NCBI GenBank assembly: GCA_030998225.1
Contig: JAPYXD010000696.1
Location: forward strand, 248,001-312,000
DNA: 64,000 bases
Direction: 5' to 3'
From: Diplolepis rosae
Lineage: Eukaryota > Arthropoda > Insecta > Hymenoptera > Diplolepididae
Made by a program: the position numbers and the translations under genes. The notes beneath the pieces are model-generated. The model saw only the letters and a program-made list of their open reading frames with translations. It searched no databases and was not told the origin of the DNA. This document shows, one piece after another, positions 32,370 through 42,345 of the stretch (position 1 is its first letter; the number at the start of each line of letters is the position of its first letter).

Positions 32370-33560
32370 ACACAGGTCTGCAAGGTTTTGTTGTTGAAAA
32401 GCTATGGGTCGTTTCTGGACTAATTTTTGACGTAGAATCCGAATCCGGAATCAGAATCAGCCTATCACGTCAGGATTTTGAGATATTTGAGGTTATGTGC
32501 TCGAAAAATGGGAGTTTTCGCTAATTTTGAGGTTATGTACAGGGAGCAAGAAATTTTTTTGGTTTTTTTCTCAAATGTCATCATTTAGCACTACTTTTTT
32601 CCTTCAAAATAAAATATTAAACAGTCACGAGCGATTATTTTCCACAAAGATACGGCCATATCAAGTTTTGACATTTATCCGAACAACCTTATGAGCATTC
32701 ACATTGACTCTTTGGTGCATACCATTCTGCATTCGAAAATTTATCTTGAAAATTTGTGCTTGCGGGTTTTGATGGTTTGTGAATAAGAATTTACAGTCAG
32801 AAAATTGACATTTCCATTTCTAATATGGCGGATTCAAAATGGCGGATCGAAATTTAAGAAATTAAACGATTTCGCTCTCTAAAAATTTTCGGACCCTGAG
32901 AAATTTAAGGTTGTTTATGCTAGACCAGTAAATTGACTCAGAAAAGTTGACCTTCGTAATACACAGAAAAAACTTCGCATATTGTACACATGCATTCGTA
33001 CTCAGTGACTCAAAAAACTCTCAAGTACAGAATTTTAGAGACCAATATTGTTTTCCCCGTGAAATTCAGTTCGCCTTTTAAAAACGGCCGGCCATCTTAG
33101 AAACGGCAATGTAAATTTTCTGACTGTAAATTCTTATTCACAGACCATCAAAACCCGCAAACACAAATTTTCAAGATACATTTTCGAATGCAAAACGGTA
33201 TGCACCAAAGAGTCAATGTGAATGCTTATAAGGTTGTTCGGATAAATGCAAAAATTGATATTGCCGTATCTATGTGTGAAAAAATCTTTCGTGACTGTTC
33301 AATAGCTCCTTTTGAAGGGAAAGAGTAGTGCTAAATGATGACATTTGAGAAAAAAAACAAAAAAATTTCTTGCGCCCTGTACATAACCTCAAAAGTAGCG
33401 AAAAATCCCATTTTTCGAGCACATAAACTCAAATATCTCAAAATCCTGACGTGATAGGCTAATTCCGATTCCGGATTCGGATTCTACGTCAAAATTTACT
33501 CCGGAAACGACCCATAGCTTTTCAACAACAAATATAAACCTATTAGTTGCAGACCTGTGT
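32370..33560. mobile_element. Large inverted repeat, arms about 470 bp, 247-bp centre
   Basis: 32370-32840 and 33088-33560 are reverse complements with roughly 85% match by eye. Both outer ends carry acacaggtctgca. Shared blocks include gaaaagctatgggtcgtttc, gaaatttttttg and caaagagtcaatgtgaatgc. The centre has no coding sequence. The layout fits a fold-back/MITE DNA transposon with very long TIRs. A small loss of about 14 bp in the left arm near its outer end is visible. Confidence 0.8.
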
Positions 33561-33933
33561 TATATTTACATTGTTTTCAAAATAATAACATGGAGTTTTG
33601 AAAAAAAATTAAAGGAACTTTTGTTTTTTTGAAAATGTGAGAAATTTTTTAAATGCAAGGAATTTCTCTTTGATTTTTTAACTGTCCAAGAAAGAGATTT
33701 TATCATGACATTTTTGTATTTTTTTATATTGAAAATAATGATGTTCTTCATTGAAATTATGTAGATTTTTTGTGAAAAATTTTTGATCACTCGAATTTTT
33801 GTTAATCTATTGTATTTTGAAATATTTATTTAAAAAAATGTTCATGTCCTTGTTTTAGGAATTGTTGTTCTTTTTTAATTTTAGGGATTCTTTGGAAATT
33901 TGGTTACTGCAAAAACAATTATGTGAGTATATA
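33561..33933. other. T-rich spacer
   Basis: No gene recognised. Open frames here are AT-driven. Confidence 0.5.
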
Positions 33934-34012
33934 GTAGATGCATATATATAAGTCGATCAAGGTGTGGGTTAGAAAAAATAATTGAAACACTCAACCATAA
34001 TTTGTCATGAGC

Positions 34013-34047
34013 GACGTTTCGTTGGCTTGGTTCGCCAACCTCATCAG
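34013..34047 (-). ncRNA. Hammerhead ribozyme motif, left pLTR of PLE-1
   Basis: On the minus strand it reads CTGATGA (34047-34041), a 6-bp stem GTTGGC/GCCAAC with a 7-nt loop, then GAAACGTC (34020-34013). These are the conserved core boxes, with an ACGU palindromic helix III and cleavage expected after GUC. Short helix I pairing (AGC with GCU) is present. The minimal helix III suits action as a dimer. Hammerheads in PLE pLTRs are established knowledge. Confidence 0.8.
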
Positions 34048-34345
34048 GCTATATTTGAATGAAAAAGTTCATATAAATTAGGAATCACAATAATTTTTAC
34101 AAAATTTTTTTACAAAACAGTGAAAAAACACTTTCTAAAGAGTCACAAAACAAATTTTACCTTAAAATTGAAGTCTTTACATTTAAAACATTTAGTCAAT
34201 TATTAAAATCTAATTTAATTAGTCACATTGTTTCGTCCCGAAGTGAAATATTAAACTAACTATTCGTAATTTTGTTTCCTTATTTATAAGACGGAGGACA
34301 CTAATTAGAAATTAATTAATTTTAATTTTAATTAGAAATAATAAT

Positions 34346-35128
34346 ATGATTATCACTAATTGGTTTCGTAAACAAACATCGTCTGACAGAGTTATTAATT
34401 ATTCTTCAAATCATCCAACTCAACAAAAGAAAAATATTGTTTTTAAGCTTGTTGACAGAGCAATTTTATTATCTCATCATGAATTTCATCATGAGAATTT
34501 GTGTAAAGTTTTTCAGATTTTAAAACATAATAATTATCCTTCAAATTTTATTGAGCAGAATATTAAAATCCGTCTGGAAAAAATTCGATCTTCTTTTAAT
34601 TCTACTCATAATGAAAGCATCAGTAATAAAAATAAGTACTTTTCTCATAATTTCAATACTACTATTTGCTTGCCTTTTGTTGAAAGAATTTTTAAAAAAA
34701 TATCTTCAAGTTTGAAAGTATTCAATATTTCAACTATCCCAATTGTCAATAAAAATTTGAGCTCTGTAATCAAATTAGGTAAAGACAGCACCAAAATAAT
34801 GGATAGAACTAATGTTGTTTATAAAATCCGTTGCAAAGATTGTGAAGCGTGTTACATTGGTGAAACAAAAAGAACTTTAAAGACACGTATAAAGGAACAC
34901 ATTAATAATAAAAATGACGAATCAGTTGTTTGTCAGCATCAAATTAATTTTAAACATGAATTTGATTGCAATAAGACTACTGTAGTGGATTCCGAAATTA
35001 TTTATAAAAAAAGACTTATATCAGAAATGATTCATATTAAGTGTCAAAAAAATAGCATAAATAAAAAAGATGATATTTATACGTTAAATTCTAACTACTT
35101 TCCACTTTTGAAGAGTTTGAAATTATGA
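34346..35128 (+). CDS. GIY-YIG endonuclease domain of PLE-1 (5'-truncated ORF)
   Basis: The C-terminal part of a PLE protein in an uninterrupted 260-codon frame. It starts at the RT/endonuclease boundary (TNWFRKQTSSDRVINYSSN, then VDRAILLSHHEF). The endonuclease has VYKIRCKDCEACYIGETKR, which includes the GIY-YIG-like core with YIGETKR, then TLKTRIKEHINN and the HEFDCN and SEMIHIKCQ segments. The nuclease nicks target DNA for integration. The start Met at 34346 is not the native start, because the RT region is missing. No stop interrupts it, so this copy could be young. Confidence 0.85.
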   Translation: MIITNWFRKQTSSDRVINYSSNHPTQQKKNIVFKLVDRAILLSHHEFHHENLCKVFQILKHNNYPSNFIEQNIKIRLEKIRSSFNSTHNESISNKNKYFSHNFNTTICLPFVERIFKKISSSLKVFNISTIPIVNKNLSSVIKLGKDSTKIMDRTNVVYKIRCKDCEACYIGETKRTLKTRIKEHINNKNDESVVCQHQINFKHEFDCNKTTVVDSEIIYKKRLISEMIHIKCQKNSINKKDDIYTLNSNYFPLLKSLKL

Positions 35129-35522
35129 ATACTGATTCTTGTTTGAAATTATTATTTAACGTTTGAATACTCATTTGTATAATATACGAGTTTAAGTTTA
35201 CGAAACCAATTAGTGATAATCATATTATTATTTCTAATTAAAATTAAAATTAATTAATTTCTAATTAGTGTCCTCCGTCTTATAAATAAGGAAACAAAAT
35301 TACGAATAGTTAGTTTAATATTTCACTTCGGGACGAAACAATGTGACTAATTAAATTAGATTTTAATAATTGACTAAATGTTTTAAATGTAAAGACTTCA
35401 ATTTTAAGGTAAAATTTGTTTTGTGACTCTTTAGAAAGTGTTTTTTTCACTGTTTTGTAAAAAAATTTTATAAAAATTTTTGTGATTCCTAATTTATATG
35501 AACTTTTTCATTCAAATATAGC

Positions 35523-35557
35523 CTGATGAGGTTGGCGAACCAAGCCAACGAAACGTC
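35523..35557 (+). ncRNA. Hammerhead ribozyme motif, right pLTR of PLE-1
   Basis: CTGATGA at 35523-35529, stem II GTTGGC (35531-35536) with GCCAAC (35544-35549), GAAACGTC at 35550-35557. It is identical in core to the left copy but on the plus strand, so the two ribozymes face outward from the element. Confidence 0.82.
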
Positions 35558-35636
35558 GCTCATGACAAATTATGGTTGAGTGTTTCAATTATTTTTTCTA
35601 ACCCACACCTTGATCGACTTATATATATGCATCTAC

Positions 35637-35689
35637 AATAACAACCTACAATTTTAGTTATTAGAAAAAGGTTGAGGTAGATGGTGCGC
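35637..35689. other. Short spacer
   Basis: Nothing recognised between PLE-1 and the following mariner fragment. Confidence 0.5.
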
Positions 35690-35950
35690 AGTTTCGATCG
35701 ACGGTTTTGACTACAGATCGCAGACACTACTACATGTCACTTATCGTGAAATAGAGGCAACTCTAGAGATTATGTCGAAAGAGATGAATACCATTCAACA
35801 TGGTTATTTACAGTTTTAGAAATTCTGTGCTCGATGGATACATCGTGAAATCGTGAGGTTTGACGAAACCTGGCCCTGTCATTATGAGCCAGAAACAAAA
35901 CATATGTTTCAAACTTTGACGCAAACTCATTATATTTCATTTTTTGAATT
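35690..35950 (+). pseudogene. mariner transposase fragment
   Basis: A short decayed piece with TLEIMSKEMNTIQHGYLQ (second HTH), KFCARWIHRE (the CARW segment) and, in another frame, DETW followed by HYEPETK, the first catalytic Asp block. Several stops and frameshifts. Both ends are missing. Confidence 0.7.
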
Positions 35951-36087
35951 ATATATATAGTGTTAAACTATTTTGATTATTCTCACACCATACTGACTTG
36001 TTATAATTATTTTTGTATACAAAATTCTGTTTTGTTCCTGATTACATCCCTTTTTTTCGCTTACATTGAATAATTTGATAAAATAAT

Positions 36088-36218
36088 CCATGCTCGCAGG
36101 ACATCGAAGCCAAGGCATAGTCGAGGCTTAGATCAGACGAAGCCGAGGCGCGATCAGTCCTGCGAGCATTTTAAGCGAGTCTCGTAATTACCCGAATTGT
36201 GTGCATTTGGCACATATT
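36088..36218. mobile_element. Palindromic module Y, copy 1
   Basis: A fold-back segment containing tcctgcgagcattt and cgaagccgaggcgcgatcag. It ends gaattgtgtgcatttggcac, directly followed by MITE X after about 6 bp. Confidence 0.75.
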
Positions 36219-36223
36219 CTACT

Positions 36224-36605
36224 TTATGTGACTTCGGCGCGTATACGAGTTTTTATGCGTACACTCGAATCCAATCTGAAAAGGTCGAAATTGCCGTGAT
36301 TATCGCCCATCTCAATTGACATTTCGCGAAAGCTTCCGGACATTGTGATTTTCTCGATCTTGTGTAGTAGTTAGTAGTAGCGTATTGTAATAGACGCATG
36401 CGCAGTTCAAATGTAAAAGACTTTGTCAGTACGGTGCCAACACTGTACGAAGAAGAAGAATAAGAAGAAGATTACGCTCCGCTGTATCGTAATAGGCGCA
36501 TGCGCAGTTCAATTTTTACATTACATTCCTCTGTATGGTAATACACAACATTACGCTACTCTGAACTGTAGCGCAAAAACGAGTTTACGTGCCGGAGGCA
36601 CATAA
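36224..36605. mobile_element. MITE X, copy 2 (forward, full length)
   Basis: Starts ttatgtgacttcggcgc and ends ggaggcacataa, imperfect TIRs of about 28 bp (compare ttatgtgacttcgg with the reversed end ttatgtgcctccgg). Internally there is gtagtagcgtattgtaatag, two gcgcatgcgc-like sites and a GAA-rich tract. No coding capacity. Confidence 0.88.
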
Positions 36606-37057
36606 AATAATAATACTTCTCTAATGAAATTTCGAACGCATATATTATATAAAAATGACAATATGAAAAATTAAATTGATTCAAACTGTTTGAAAAGTGT
36701 AAATGTATTCGAAATGGGTTTATGTATAAGTTAAAATCATTCTGAATAATTCTGAATGAAAAAATTCTAAGGCCGACAATCATAAACAGACTAACCTTTC
36801 TTAAAACTTCAGAAAGAGGAAAATGGAAGTATCTTTCACATGATCTTAAAAATAAGACCTGACTATGAATACCACCCGCAGTTGATTATCTCACACGTGA
36901 CCAATTTCTTAATTTCTTTTGGAAAACCTTCACTTAATACGATTATTATAATTGCACAATTCAGAACATAGATCAGTATCGAATGTCAAACAGTAAATCT
37001 GTCAAAAAGTAAAAAATAAGCGAATGCTGAAAATTTACAGGTCTTTATTAGTTTGTA
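36606..37057. other. AT-rich spacer
   Basis: No gene or repeat recognised. Confidence 0.5.
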
Positions 37058-37627
37058 TGTTCGGGAATCTCCGCCGGAAGTCTGGGCATCGTAAGGCTTT
37101 GTGAGATGTCCGTGAGCAAACGGAGGCCCGCGCAACTTTCGCCTCTATTGCGAATGCGACATACTACGTTTTCATTTAGAACAACAGAGTTGTCTCGTTC
37201 TATAAAATTGCCAGTTTGACGGCTCACAAGTACTTGAAGCGAATCATTGTACTTTTTCTTGTGTCATATTGCATTAAAGTCTACAATATTTGCAATATTT
37301 GCAGTATTTGTAGAGTTTACAGTATTTACAAAGTTTTAAATATACCTTCTTTATTATTGGTTGTTAGCTCCTGTCGAAACATGATTATGAGCTGCTACTA
37401 CTGACTAGAAACTTTTTCTCTTGCATGCTCGCGTTACGCGGTCTCATCTCCCCTTTCTAATTTAGAGATAAGATCGCCCCTATATTGTGGAGCGCAGGGC
37501 CCGCTCGCCAGTCTTGCTACATGAGCATACTCGCTCTTTTCTAGAAGCTAACGAGATTCTAGCGAGTATCTCAGTTTTGAATAAAATATAGTTGAAAGTA
37601 CGCTAACACTATTTTTCATCCATAACA
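37058..37627 (+). repeat. 5' LTR of gypsy-3
   Basis: Bounded by tgttcggg at 37058 and cataaca at 37627, with a TATA-like tctataaaattg near 37200. It ends three bases before the primer site. Only one copy is in the window, so the 5' boundary is inferred from the TG...CA ends. Confidence 0.6.
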
Positions 37628-37630
37628 AAT

Positions 37631-37647
37631 TGGCGATCCTGCCAGGA
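37631..37647 (+). promoter_or_regulatory. tRNA-Arg primer binding site of gypsy-3
   Basis: tggcgatcctgccagga is complementary, by recall, to the 3' end of tRNA-Arg(ACG) (...TCCTGGCAGGATCG plus CCA). Arg-primed insect errantiviruses are known. It sits 3 nt after the LTR end. Confidence 0.75.
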
Positions 37648-37849
37648 TAGAGGCCCGCAATCAATGAGTTTCTATGGAACCAATTCAAAAAGATAGAAAG
37701 GCCCTATTTTCGATTACGAATCACTGAATCTGAAGAATCGAAAGCGTAAAAATTAAGAAGCAGATTCCTTCACGATTCATAAGAAGTGATAACCGTTGAT
37801 CAAGGGGTAAAAGCCGGAGCACGCAAATCAGTGCGATAAGCCTCAGAGA

Positions 37850-37964
37850 AAGACGTCTAGGATTCAACCAGCTGACACATCAGCGGAGAACGACGGCAAA
37901 GCAATGGAAGAAAAAAGGACGTCCAAGATTCAACCAGCTGACACGTCAGCGGAGAACAACGACA
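37850..37964 (+). repeat. Tandem duplication in gypsy-3 leader
   Basis: A 49-bp unit (containing gattcaaccagctgacac and tcagcggagaac) occurs at 37850-37898 and again at 37916-37964 with about 8 differences. Period 66 bp. Confidence 0.75.
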
Positions 37965-38239
37965 GGACAACGAGACTCCAGTTTTATAAAAGCAAATAAA
38001 ACAAAGCACCTAAGAATATTCCTTGAGTATAAGTCTTTTTTGCCTTCCACGGAGACGTTCTATCGGAAAGGTAAAGCAAAGTAAGGATATTCTATAGGGA
38101 ACTGATGATATACGGAAAAGAAGAATCATCATCTTTCACTACATGAACCGAGCAAGTGCTCCACAAAATATTAAGTAAGCTGTCTAATCTGGAAGTAGGA
38201 TTATTGACTGTCAGTAGAGAAAACGGCAATAGGATGAAG

Positions 38240-38775
38240 TAAATAATTAAAATAGGCAAAAAATTAGTATCGCCCTCTAACGTAGAGACAGGTCATGAGG
38301 AATCCGAAACAAGGCCACAAGAAAAGAATAGGATAGAGAGAGAAAGAACACCACGTATCATAGAGGACGAAAAAGAGAAAACAAGGCAAAATAGGGCGAA
38401 TCCACTCCGAAACACTATTCCTGCTAAAGATATTTTAAGAAAAATCAGAGTATTAACGGGAAAAGACGAAATCGGCGTAGAAGATTTGATTCAAACCATC
38501 GAAAAAGCGAGAGAAAGATGTTCGCAGCCTGAACTGCTGTTAGATTACATTATCGATGAGAAGATCACTGACCAAGCAGAAAGAGCAATAAGATACACTG
38601 GCATAGGACGCCACAAACGCAGGATCCGTATCTGCTCTTAGATCTAGACTGGAATGCTGCCGTCAAGGGCCTATGGAAATCGTCCCAAACTTCAACAATA
38701 GATACCGACAAAAACAGACTCACCATCACCATCATTAGTAACACCAAGTTTTTTCTCACGCATTGAAGACCAATT
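38240..38775 (+). pseudogene. gypsy-3 gag N-terminal part
   Basis: Frames read a charged N-terminus (RIERERTPRIIEDEKEK), then IRVLTGKDEIGVEDLIQTIE, KARERCSQPELLLDYIIDEK and ITDQAERAIRYT, a capsid-like region of insect gypsy gag. It is interrupted by stops after RRIRICS and then by PLE-2. Confidence 0.7.
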
Positions 38776-38785
38776 TGGATTAAAA

Positions 38786-39514
38786 GTGAAAAACCATCTC
38801 AAAGAATGGACCAATAACAACAGACGCTTAGCTGAAGCAGCATCAAAACGACAATTTTTAATAAGGTGCAGACAGAATGACTTAGTTCCTGAACATATTT
38901 TAGATCAAAATAATAGTAAGAAGAATGTTTCCTTCCACAGCAATTCTTGTTCAAAAGTTTTTAAAAAATTAAACAGGTATTTTTGTAAGAAACTTTTAAA
39001 TTTAGAAATCAGAGATATTCATATTCACATTGAATTTTTAAATAAGTCAATTCAAAAAACAAAAAAACAAATAATGTTCTCCGATTTGGTTCCTAATACT
39101 AAAGAAAGATTTTTTGAACTTAGTAAGCAAAAATTTAACTTGATTCGACAAACATGTAATGATAAACACAATAAGAAATTTGATTCACTCTTATCCAAAC
39201 AACATAACCATAGTAATTTAAAAAAAGATGACTGGGTTAAGAATTTTACTGAAACAATTATACCCAACGAAGTGATTAACATTGTTTCCCTGGGTCCTGA
39301 TCATAGTATTTCGCACAAAATTTCAAAACAAAATGTCATTGACACTATTAAGAATTTAGAGTCGTCCCTCATTTCTTTAGATATCCAAGAGAATCTCAAA
39401 AATGAAATTAGAGAAAAAGTCACTGGCAATATTAATAATAATCTAAAGAAACAATCTCATATTTCTAATGAAGATAGAATATTTTCCAAAAAATTAAAAA
39501 CCACAAAAATTTAA
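38786..39514 (+). pseudogene. PLE-2 N-terminal region
   Basis: A 242-codon frame with the N-terminal PLE signature ASKRQFLIRCRQNDLVPEHI near residue 20, lysine/asparagine-rich helices, and the conserved WVKNFTETIIPNEVINIVSL that precedes RT. It ends at a TAA in an A-run. The RT frame follows after a short gap (39515-39601) that reads FFTNADKGNVTVCL, the ADKG block. Confidence 0.8.
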
Positions 39515-40543
39515 AAAAAAAATAATCCGGACATTTTCTTTACAAATGCAGATAAAGGTAATGTCACGGTATGCTTACAAAAATCGACTTGCTATACAAA
39601 AATGCTCAACCTTCTTTCTGACACTTCTACTTACATTCCGATTCAAAAAAATCCCCTAAAAAAGTTGCAAGATAACACTCACAAGGTTCTTAAGGGTCTC
39701 AATGACAACAATTTTTTAAAACACAAATTTCATAATAACCAACTCACCTTAACGAATACTGTATTAGCGAAATGCTATGGTTTACCCAAAATTCACAAAA
39801 TAGATTTGCCATTCCGCCCTATCATCTCGTTGATTAACAGTCCTACACATTTTTTAGCCAAAATCATATATCAGGAACTAAAAGAGATTATAAAAGTCCC
39901 TAACTCTCATATAAATAATAGTTTCTAATTAAAAAGTAAATTAACAAATGTTAACCTTCTCGATGATCATGTTTTAATCTCACTCGATGTTAGTTCATTG
40001 TTTACTAATATACCCTGTGATTTGGTTTTTGAGAGTTTAGAGCGTAGATGTCATTATATTCATATCAATTCTAATATTCCGTTCAATGAAATTACCAATT
40101 GTACTAAATTTCTTTGTAATAACACATATTTTACTTTCGACGACAAGATTTATAAACAAATTTTTGGCACCCCCATGGGTTCTCCAATTTCACCACTTTT
40201 TGCAGACATGGTAATGGATGACTTGGAAAGTGATTGCTTACGAATTTTAAAAGATAACCATAATTGCTCTCTTCTTTTTTATTACAGATACGTTGATGAC
40301 ACCATTTTGTGTGTACAGAAAAAACATATTGAGTTAATTACCAATACTTTTAACTCCTATCATCAAAATTTACAATTTACTCACGAATTACAAAAAAATC
40401 ATTCAATTAATTTCTTAGATATGACTCTCATCTCTAGCGACAACCATATTATTACTAACTGTTTCCAGAAGCCAACTGCATCTGGTAGATTTATCAATTA
40501 CTTTTTAAATCATCCAATTAAAAAAAAATTAAACAACTTCTAA
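39515..40543 (+). pseudogene. PLE-2 reverse transcriptase
   Basis: RT in two frames, 39602-39928 and 39998-40543. It has AKCYGLPKIHKIDLPFRPI (GLPKIHK block), then LISLDVSSLFTNIP with the first catalytic Asp, the QIFGTPMGSPISPLFADMVM block, and the intact catalytic YRYVDDTILC box, then INFLDMTLIS. One stop at about 39928 interrupts it. PLE RTs are related to telomerase RT. Confidence 0.87.
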
Positions 40544-41127
40544 TTAACAATGATTATCCAATTAATTTCATGGGTAAGAACATTAAAATACGTTTGAATA
40601 AAATTAAATATCACTCTTCTGACAATTACAATATTACTAATAAGTCTTTATGCCCACAAAAATAGCAACAAAAAGTTTGTCTTCCTTTTTCAAATAATAA
40701 TTTTATAACATTATCAAAAATTATCAAAAAATATAACATTGCTACGATTCCGTTAGTGGAAAAAAGTTTAAATTCAATTATTAAATTAGGAAAGGATTTC
40801 ACAGAAAAATAGCAACAAACTAACATTGTTTATAGCTTCAAGTGTCAGAACTGTCCTGCCATATATATAGGTGAAACGAAAAGATCTCTAAAAACTCGTA
40901 TTAATGAACATAAAAACAACAAAAATAGCGAATCTGTTGTATTCAAACATCGGGCTGAATTTAATCACGAGTTTGATTGGGAACATTTAAAAATTATTGA
41001 TTACGAATCTGATTATAAAAAAAGATTAACATCTGAGATGATTCATATAAAATGCACCAAATTTAGTATCAACAAAAAGGAGGACATATTTACTTTAAAT
41101 AGAATTTACTTCCCATTATTAAAATGA
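40544..41127 (+). pseudogene. PLE-2 GIY-YIG endonuclease
   Basis: Decayed endonuclease with at least three stops. Visible are INIVYSFKCQNCPAIYIGETK-like core residues (IYIGETKRSLKTRINEHKNN), SESVVFKHRAEFNHEFDW and SEMIHIKCTKFSINKK, ending IYFPLLK. The YIGETKR core is conserved. Confidence 0.82.
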
Positions 41128-41438
41128 TTAGATTCGTGATTGAATTTAGGTTTGAATTTCTTACGCATTGGTTCTTATTTGTGTTAGTTTCTTCGTTGTT
41201 AGCTTATACTATAAACTCTCATCGATGTATTCCTTTAGTTTACAAACTCTGTTTGCTCGTTTAACACTTATTATAATGAAGGACTCAGCTTTTAATTATT
41301 AACGTTATGTGACTTTTATAAATTATTTTAACTTATTTATTATGCTAATTATTGTCTGTTTTATTATTATTTATTTGTTATTGGTTTCATAATATGTGTT
41401 TTTTTCAAGTGTTTTCTGTGTTTTTCAATAAAGCTTAA
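41128..41438 (+). other. PLE-2 3' untranslated region
   Basis: AT-rich sequence between the endonuclease stop and the hammerhead, including an aataaagctt signal just before the ribozyme. Confidence 0.6.
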
Positions 41439-41440
41439 GC

Positions 41441-41476
41441 CTGATGAGGTTGGCGTACCCATGCCAACGAAACGTC
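41441..41476 (+). ncRNA. Hammerhead ribozyme motif, PLE-2 3' end
   Basis: CTGATGA at 41441-41447, stem II GTTGGC (41449-41454) with GCCAAC (41463-41468) around a different loop (gtacccat) than PLE-1, then GAAACGTC at 41469-41476. The loop differs while the stem and core are kept, which argues for selection on structure. Confidence 0.82.
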
Positions 41477-41518
41477 GCACTTGACAACGCAACATTCTGT
41501 CTTTCGTTTCTTCATTTT

Positions 41519-42345
41519 ATACCCTGACTGATCGACACAAATCTTTCCAAGAAATTACTAATGAATTCAAATATGATATACAAGGCGAGCATACACTGAG
41601 AGAAGGTTTGTGCAGTAAGCGTACCTTTGTGTACAGCTGCAACACAAAACGCGTGGCATATATCGAACGCGGTTTTGGGAGCGCTGCGGTGCCAAAAGTA
41701 GAAGTCTGCAGTCTGCAAGCAAAGAGATCACAATATTTGGGAAGGCTGCGTTCCCAAATGGGAGCTATGCCGTACCATACTCATGCGGCAGCGATCTCAA
41801 ATCGATAGCGCCGTTGTTGTACTGTGGTCGGTATCGTAACTATCCCAACCTTCTCTCAGTGTACGAACATCTTGGATAGAAGAATAGCAATTTAAATAGA
41901 AGAGAAAGAATCTCTTAAAAGATACATGCTGAATTTAAAGAGAAAAATTGGGCTACAAGTCAAAGCCCAGAAACCAGATTATATAACAGAGGCTCAAAAC
42001 CAAGCTCTAGAAATGAATTTGTGGCTGAATGAGAGTCAGTCGCTACGGCAAACACAGATAACGCAACCTACAGCAAATACACGCTTACTGACAAGGGTCA
42101 GGGTACTCTCACTATCTCAAGCAAGTAGCGCGTCTTCATCGAAAAACCAGACACATGATAACATGCCCCTCTCACAAAAAGCGCAAATGAAATGTTTTCA
42201 ATGTGGAAAACTAGGACGCATATCGCTTCAATGTCCAACGAGAACTAATTTAGCGGTTTCTCAACGAGGACAATTCACCAGAAGACCACCTCAAAATCCA
42301 GTAAGAAACGTCCAAGTGGAAACAATGGAGAATCCACTATGTTAA
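41519..42345 (+). pseudogene. gypsy-3 gag C-terminal part
   Basis: Gag resumes after PLE-2 (LSKKLLMNSNMIYK), is interrupted by MITE Z, then continues ILDRRIAI and EEKESLKRYMLNLKRKIGL. The last 139 codons include a zinc knuckle CFQCGKLGRISLQC in which the His of CCHC is Arg. A stop falls at 42343. Confidence 0.75.
41593..41862. mobile_element. MITE Z (270 bp, 8-bp target duplication)
   Basis: Perfect 16-bp TIRs (acactgagagaaggtt at the left, its reverse complement at the right). It is flanked by gcgagcat (41585-41592) and acgaacat (41863-41870), a 6-of-8 target duplication, as for hAT or P-type elements. No coding capacity. Removing the element and one 8-mer keeps the gag reading frame open across the site. 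Confidence 0.85.

Larger units (their letters stand above)
33934..35636 (+). mobile_element. Penelope-like element PLE-1 with inverted pseudo-LTRs
   Basis: An almost perfect inverted repeat, left arm 33934-34373 and right arm 35196-35636 (about 440 bp each), surrounds the 3' part of a PLE open reading frame with a GIY-YIG endonuclease. Reverse transcriptase is absent. Each arm contains a hammerhead ribozyme motif, in opposite orientations. The first 28 bases of the ORF lie inside the left arm, and their reverse complement begins the right arm, so the arms extend into coding sequence. Inverted or direct pLTRs and 5' truncation are known for PLEs. Confidence 0.88.
38775..41518 (+). mobile_element. 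Penelope-like element PLE-2 (nested in gypsy-3 gag)
   Basis: Nearly full-length coding region with N-terminal domain, RT and GIY-YIG endonuclease in successive frames, followed by a 3' untranslated region with a hammerhead motif. No 5' pLTR was found, so it is 5'-truncated. Gypsy-3 gag resumes immediately downstream. It shares 55-65% protein similarity by eye with PLE-1 in the endonuclease. Confidence 0.85.
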
